The notes under the pieces: model-generated
Told to the model about the DNA's origin: nothing
The model's input: the letters and a program-made list of their open reading frames with translations, nothing else
Database searches by the model: none
Assembly: GCA_043779945.1 (NCBI GenBank)
Contig: JAYWDH010000054.1
Location: 1-6,461 of the forward strand
Reading direction: 5' to 3'
DNA: 6,461 nucleotides
From: Lysinimonas sp043779945
Lineage (GTDB): Bacteria; Actinomycetota; Actinomycetes; Actinomycetales; Microbacteriaceae
Position numbers and translations under genes: made by a program
Part shown: positions 5,089 to 6,461 of the stretch, in pieces
How the letters are laid out: the number at the start of each line of letters is the position of its first letter
How positions within the stretch are numbered: the stretch's first letter is position 1

Positions 5089-5419
5089 TGTACATCCCAC
5101 TCGAGATCGGCTCAGTCCGCGATCAGTCTCTTGCCGAGGCTCGCCGCGTCATCGAAGCTGGCGCCTGCGCCGGGGCCATGGCCATGGCCGCGACGATGGC
5201 CCCGACGCAAGCGCATCCGATTCATTCCACGCTCCTGCAGACACCGCTTCTGGCGCCGGCGGGCGAGCAGCGGGGCCTCGAGTTCGGCCATCGGCGCTCG
5301 GGCGTGACCCGCGGCGCGGGCACTCTCCTCAGAGCACAGTGTCGGCTGTGGGGTCGGGCAAATCGCGAGGCGCGGCCAAAGGCCACGCTGCTCCGACATC
5401 GTGCGCGCTCGGATGAGGA
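5089..5419. other. Stretch of about 330 bp without a confident gene
   Basis: This lies between the 6C RNA region and the helicase terminator. Open frames occur on both strands (for example a plus-strand frame from ATG 5088, which has no ribosome binding site), but none has a recognisable domain and they overlap each other. It contains an inverted repeat CGGGGCCAT/ATGGCCCCG (5171-5179 with 5196-5204) around GCCATG repeats, and a minus-strand 37-codon frame with a good RBS, listed separately. No tRNA is seen. Confidence 0.5.
5112..5225 (-). CDS. Possible 37-residue small protein (doubtful)
   Basis: A short minus-strand frame begins at ATG 5225 with AGGAG six bases upstream (5236-5232), a very good Shine-Dalgarno match, and ends with TGA at 5112. 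The peptide starts MNRMRLRRGHRRGHGHG, very rich in Arg, His and Gly, and ends in a more ordinary FDDAASLGKRLIAD. I recognise no family. The same frame stays open far upstream, and the opposite strand is open too, as is common at high GC, so the RBS is the only positive evidence. It would sit between the DEAD-box helicase terminator and the 6C RNA, on the same strand as both. Confidence 0.22.
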   Translation of the reverse strand: MNRMRLRRGHRRGHGHGPGAGASFDDAASLGKRLIAD

Positions 5420-5450
5420 AGGGGTCGTCCACGGCTGGTGGACGACCCCT
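5420..5450 (-). terminator. Intrinsic terminator of the DEAD-box helicase gene
   Basis: AGGGGTCGTCCAC and GTGGACGACCCCT form a perfect 13-bp GC-rich stem with a 5-base loop, starting 34 bases after the helicase stop codon. On the minus strand the stem is followed by TCCTCATCC, only weakly T-rich, as is common for actinobacterial terminators. No plus-strand gene ends nearby, so it is assigned to the helicase, though the hairpin could work both ways. Confidence 0.75.
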
Positions 5451-5484
5451 GTGGTTCTGCGCAGTTACCCGCGCAAACGCACGA

Positions 5485-6461
5485 CTAGCGCGAAGCGAGC
5501 TCCTCGATGAACGCGTCACCCGGGACCACGCTGGTCCAGACCGCCTCGATCTCAGCGCGGGCGAGCAGCTCTTCGGTTCGGCGGCGGCGGTTGCGCGGCA
5601 CGAGGGTCACAACAGTGCCCTCCTTGCCGGCGCGACCTGTCCGACCGGAGCGGTGCAGGTACGCCTTGTACTCGTCGGGCGCGTCGGCCTGAATCACCAG
5701 GGCGATGTCATCGACGTGGATGCCGCGTGCCGCAACATCCGTCGCCACCATTACGTCGACGCGACCACTCGAGAACTTCTCGAGGGCGCGGGTGCGACGC
5801 GACTGGTTCAGGTCACCGTGGATGCTCTCGGCGCGGATGCCCGCCTCGTCCAGCAGATCAGCGAGCTGCTCGGCGAACGCGCGGGTGCGCGCGAACACGA
5901 GCTTCTTGCCGGGACCGGATGCGAGCTCGATCAGAACCTGCTGCTTGTCGCGCTGGTCGAGCAGCAGTACCTGGTGATCGATGGTCGAGCTGGCCTGGTC
6001 TTCACCGGAGACCTCGAAGACGGCCGGGTCGACAAGGTACTTCTCGACGATGTCGGCAACGCCTTTGTCGAGGGTCGCGGAGAACAGCAGCTTCTGGCCA
6101 CCCTGTGCGGTGCGGTCCAGGATCTCCTGGACCGGCTCGGCGAAACCGAGCTCGCACATGTGGTCGGCCTCGTCGAGCACCGTAATGATGGTCTTCGACA
6201 GGTCGAGCTTGCCCTGCGCGGCGAGGTCGCCGACGCGGCCGGGCGTGCCGATCACGATGTCGACACCGCGCTGCAGCGCACCGAGCTGACGGGCGTACGG
6301 AACGCCGCCGTAGATCTGCGTGGTGAAGAGGCCGACACTCTGGGCGATCGGCTGCACGGTGCGGTCGATCTGCAGGGCCAGCTCGCGGGTCGGCGCGAGG
6401 ATCAGCGCGCGCGGAGCGCGGCCGAACTCACGACGGGCACCTTTGTCAGCGCCGGCGCTCA
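5485..6461 (-). CDS. DEAD-box ATP-dependent RNA helicase (C-terminal part)
   Basis: A superfamily 2 RNA helicase that unwinds short RNA duplexes with ATP, expected to act in ribosome assembly or RNA decay in the cytoplasm. 324 codons are visible; the gene runs off the right edge, so the Q motif and Walker A are outside. In visible-fragment numbering the order is motif Ia (PTREL, 23-27), Ib (TPGR, 72-75), II (DEAD, 96-99), III (SAT, 127-129), motif V (ATDVAARG, 239-246) and motif VI (HRSGRTGRAG, 269-278). LDEADHMCELGF replaces the more common MLDMGF form. The protein ends about 46 residues after motif VI, with a basic RNRRRR patch but none of the long Arg/Gly-rich or RNA-binding C-terminal extension of DeaD/CsdA proteins, so it resembles a compact RhlE/SrmB-like type. 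A GTG at 6357 opens the frame internally, but the conserved motifs before it show the real start lies beyond the window. A strong hairpin terminator follows the stop. Confidence 0.95.
   Translation of the reverse strand, partial: SAGADKGARREFGRAPRALILAPTRELALQIDRTVQPIAQSVGLFTTQIYGGVPYARQLGALQRGVDIVIGTPGRVGDLAAQGKLDLSKTIITVLDEADHMCELGFAEPVQEILDRTAQGGQKLLFSATLDKGVADIVEKYLVDPAVFEVSGEDQASSTIDHQVLLLDQRDKQQVLIELASGPGKKLVFARTRAFAEQLADLLDEAGIRAESIHGDLNQSRRTRALEKFSSGRVDVMVATDVAARGIHVDDIALVIQADAPDEYKAYLHRSGRTGRAGKEGTVVTLVPRNRRRRTEELLARAEIEAVWTSVVPGDAFIEELASR

Noticed and set aside
4852..5100. N-terminal extension of recQ to an upstream ATG at 5100
   Set aside because: The extension would translate through the 6C hairpins and the promoter, has no homology to RecQ, and ATG 4851 puts motif 0 at the normal distance from the start.
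5088..5510. Plus-strand 140-codon frame beginning MYIPLEIGSVRDQ
   Set aside because: The first residues look protein-like, but there is no RBS, the frame crosses the helicase terminator and runs into the helicase gene on the other strand, and no family is recognised.

Overview
The window is GC-rich, with strongly G/C-biased third codon positions. It carries actinobacterial-type genes: an acyl-CoA oxidase-like dehydrogenase, a MarR/DHA2-MFS divergent pair, RecQ with an HRDC domain, a DEAD-box helicase, and an apparent 6C small RNA, a class known only from Actinobacteria. Frequent GGATGC/GCATCC words and the gene styles suggest Microbacteriaceae or a close relative. That family-level guess is inference.

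Layout, left to right. Positions 1-479 (minus) hold the N-terminal part of an acyl-CoA oxidase/dehydrogenase. Positions 480-908 have no convincing gene but contain two short tandem repeats; the 30-bp one is G-rich on the minus strand. Positions 909-1355 (minus) encode a MarR-family regulator that looks leaderless. A 62-bp divergent promoter region follows, with a 12-bp perfect palindrome, and then a 14-TM DHA2-type drug/proton antiporter (1418-3079, plus). Its last 52 bp overlap, tail to tail, the 3' end of recQ (3028-4851, minus), which also looks leaderless.

Positions 4852-5484 are mostly non-coding. On the minus strand this stretch carries two consecutive hairpins, each with a run of exactly six C, which is the defining architecture of 6C RNA. 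It also holds a further inverted repeat, a weak 37-codon reading frame with a good ribosome binding site, and a 13-bp-stem terminator. That terminator belongs to the DEAD-box RNA helicase that runs off the right edge (5485-6461, minus).

Functionally this looks like ordinary chromosomal housekeeping and efflux content: lipid beta-oxidation, a self-contained regulator/efflux pair, DNA repair and RNA remodelling. I see no phage, transposon, CRISPR, toxin-antitoxin or defence island, and no clear new multi-gene system. The most rewarding item is the unannotated 6C-type small RNA between the two helicase genes. After it come the operator-like palindromes centred on the recQ and marR -35 regions.
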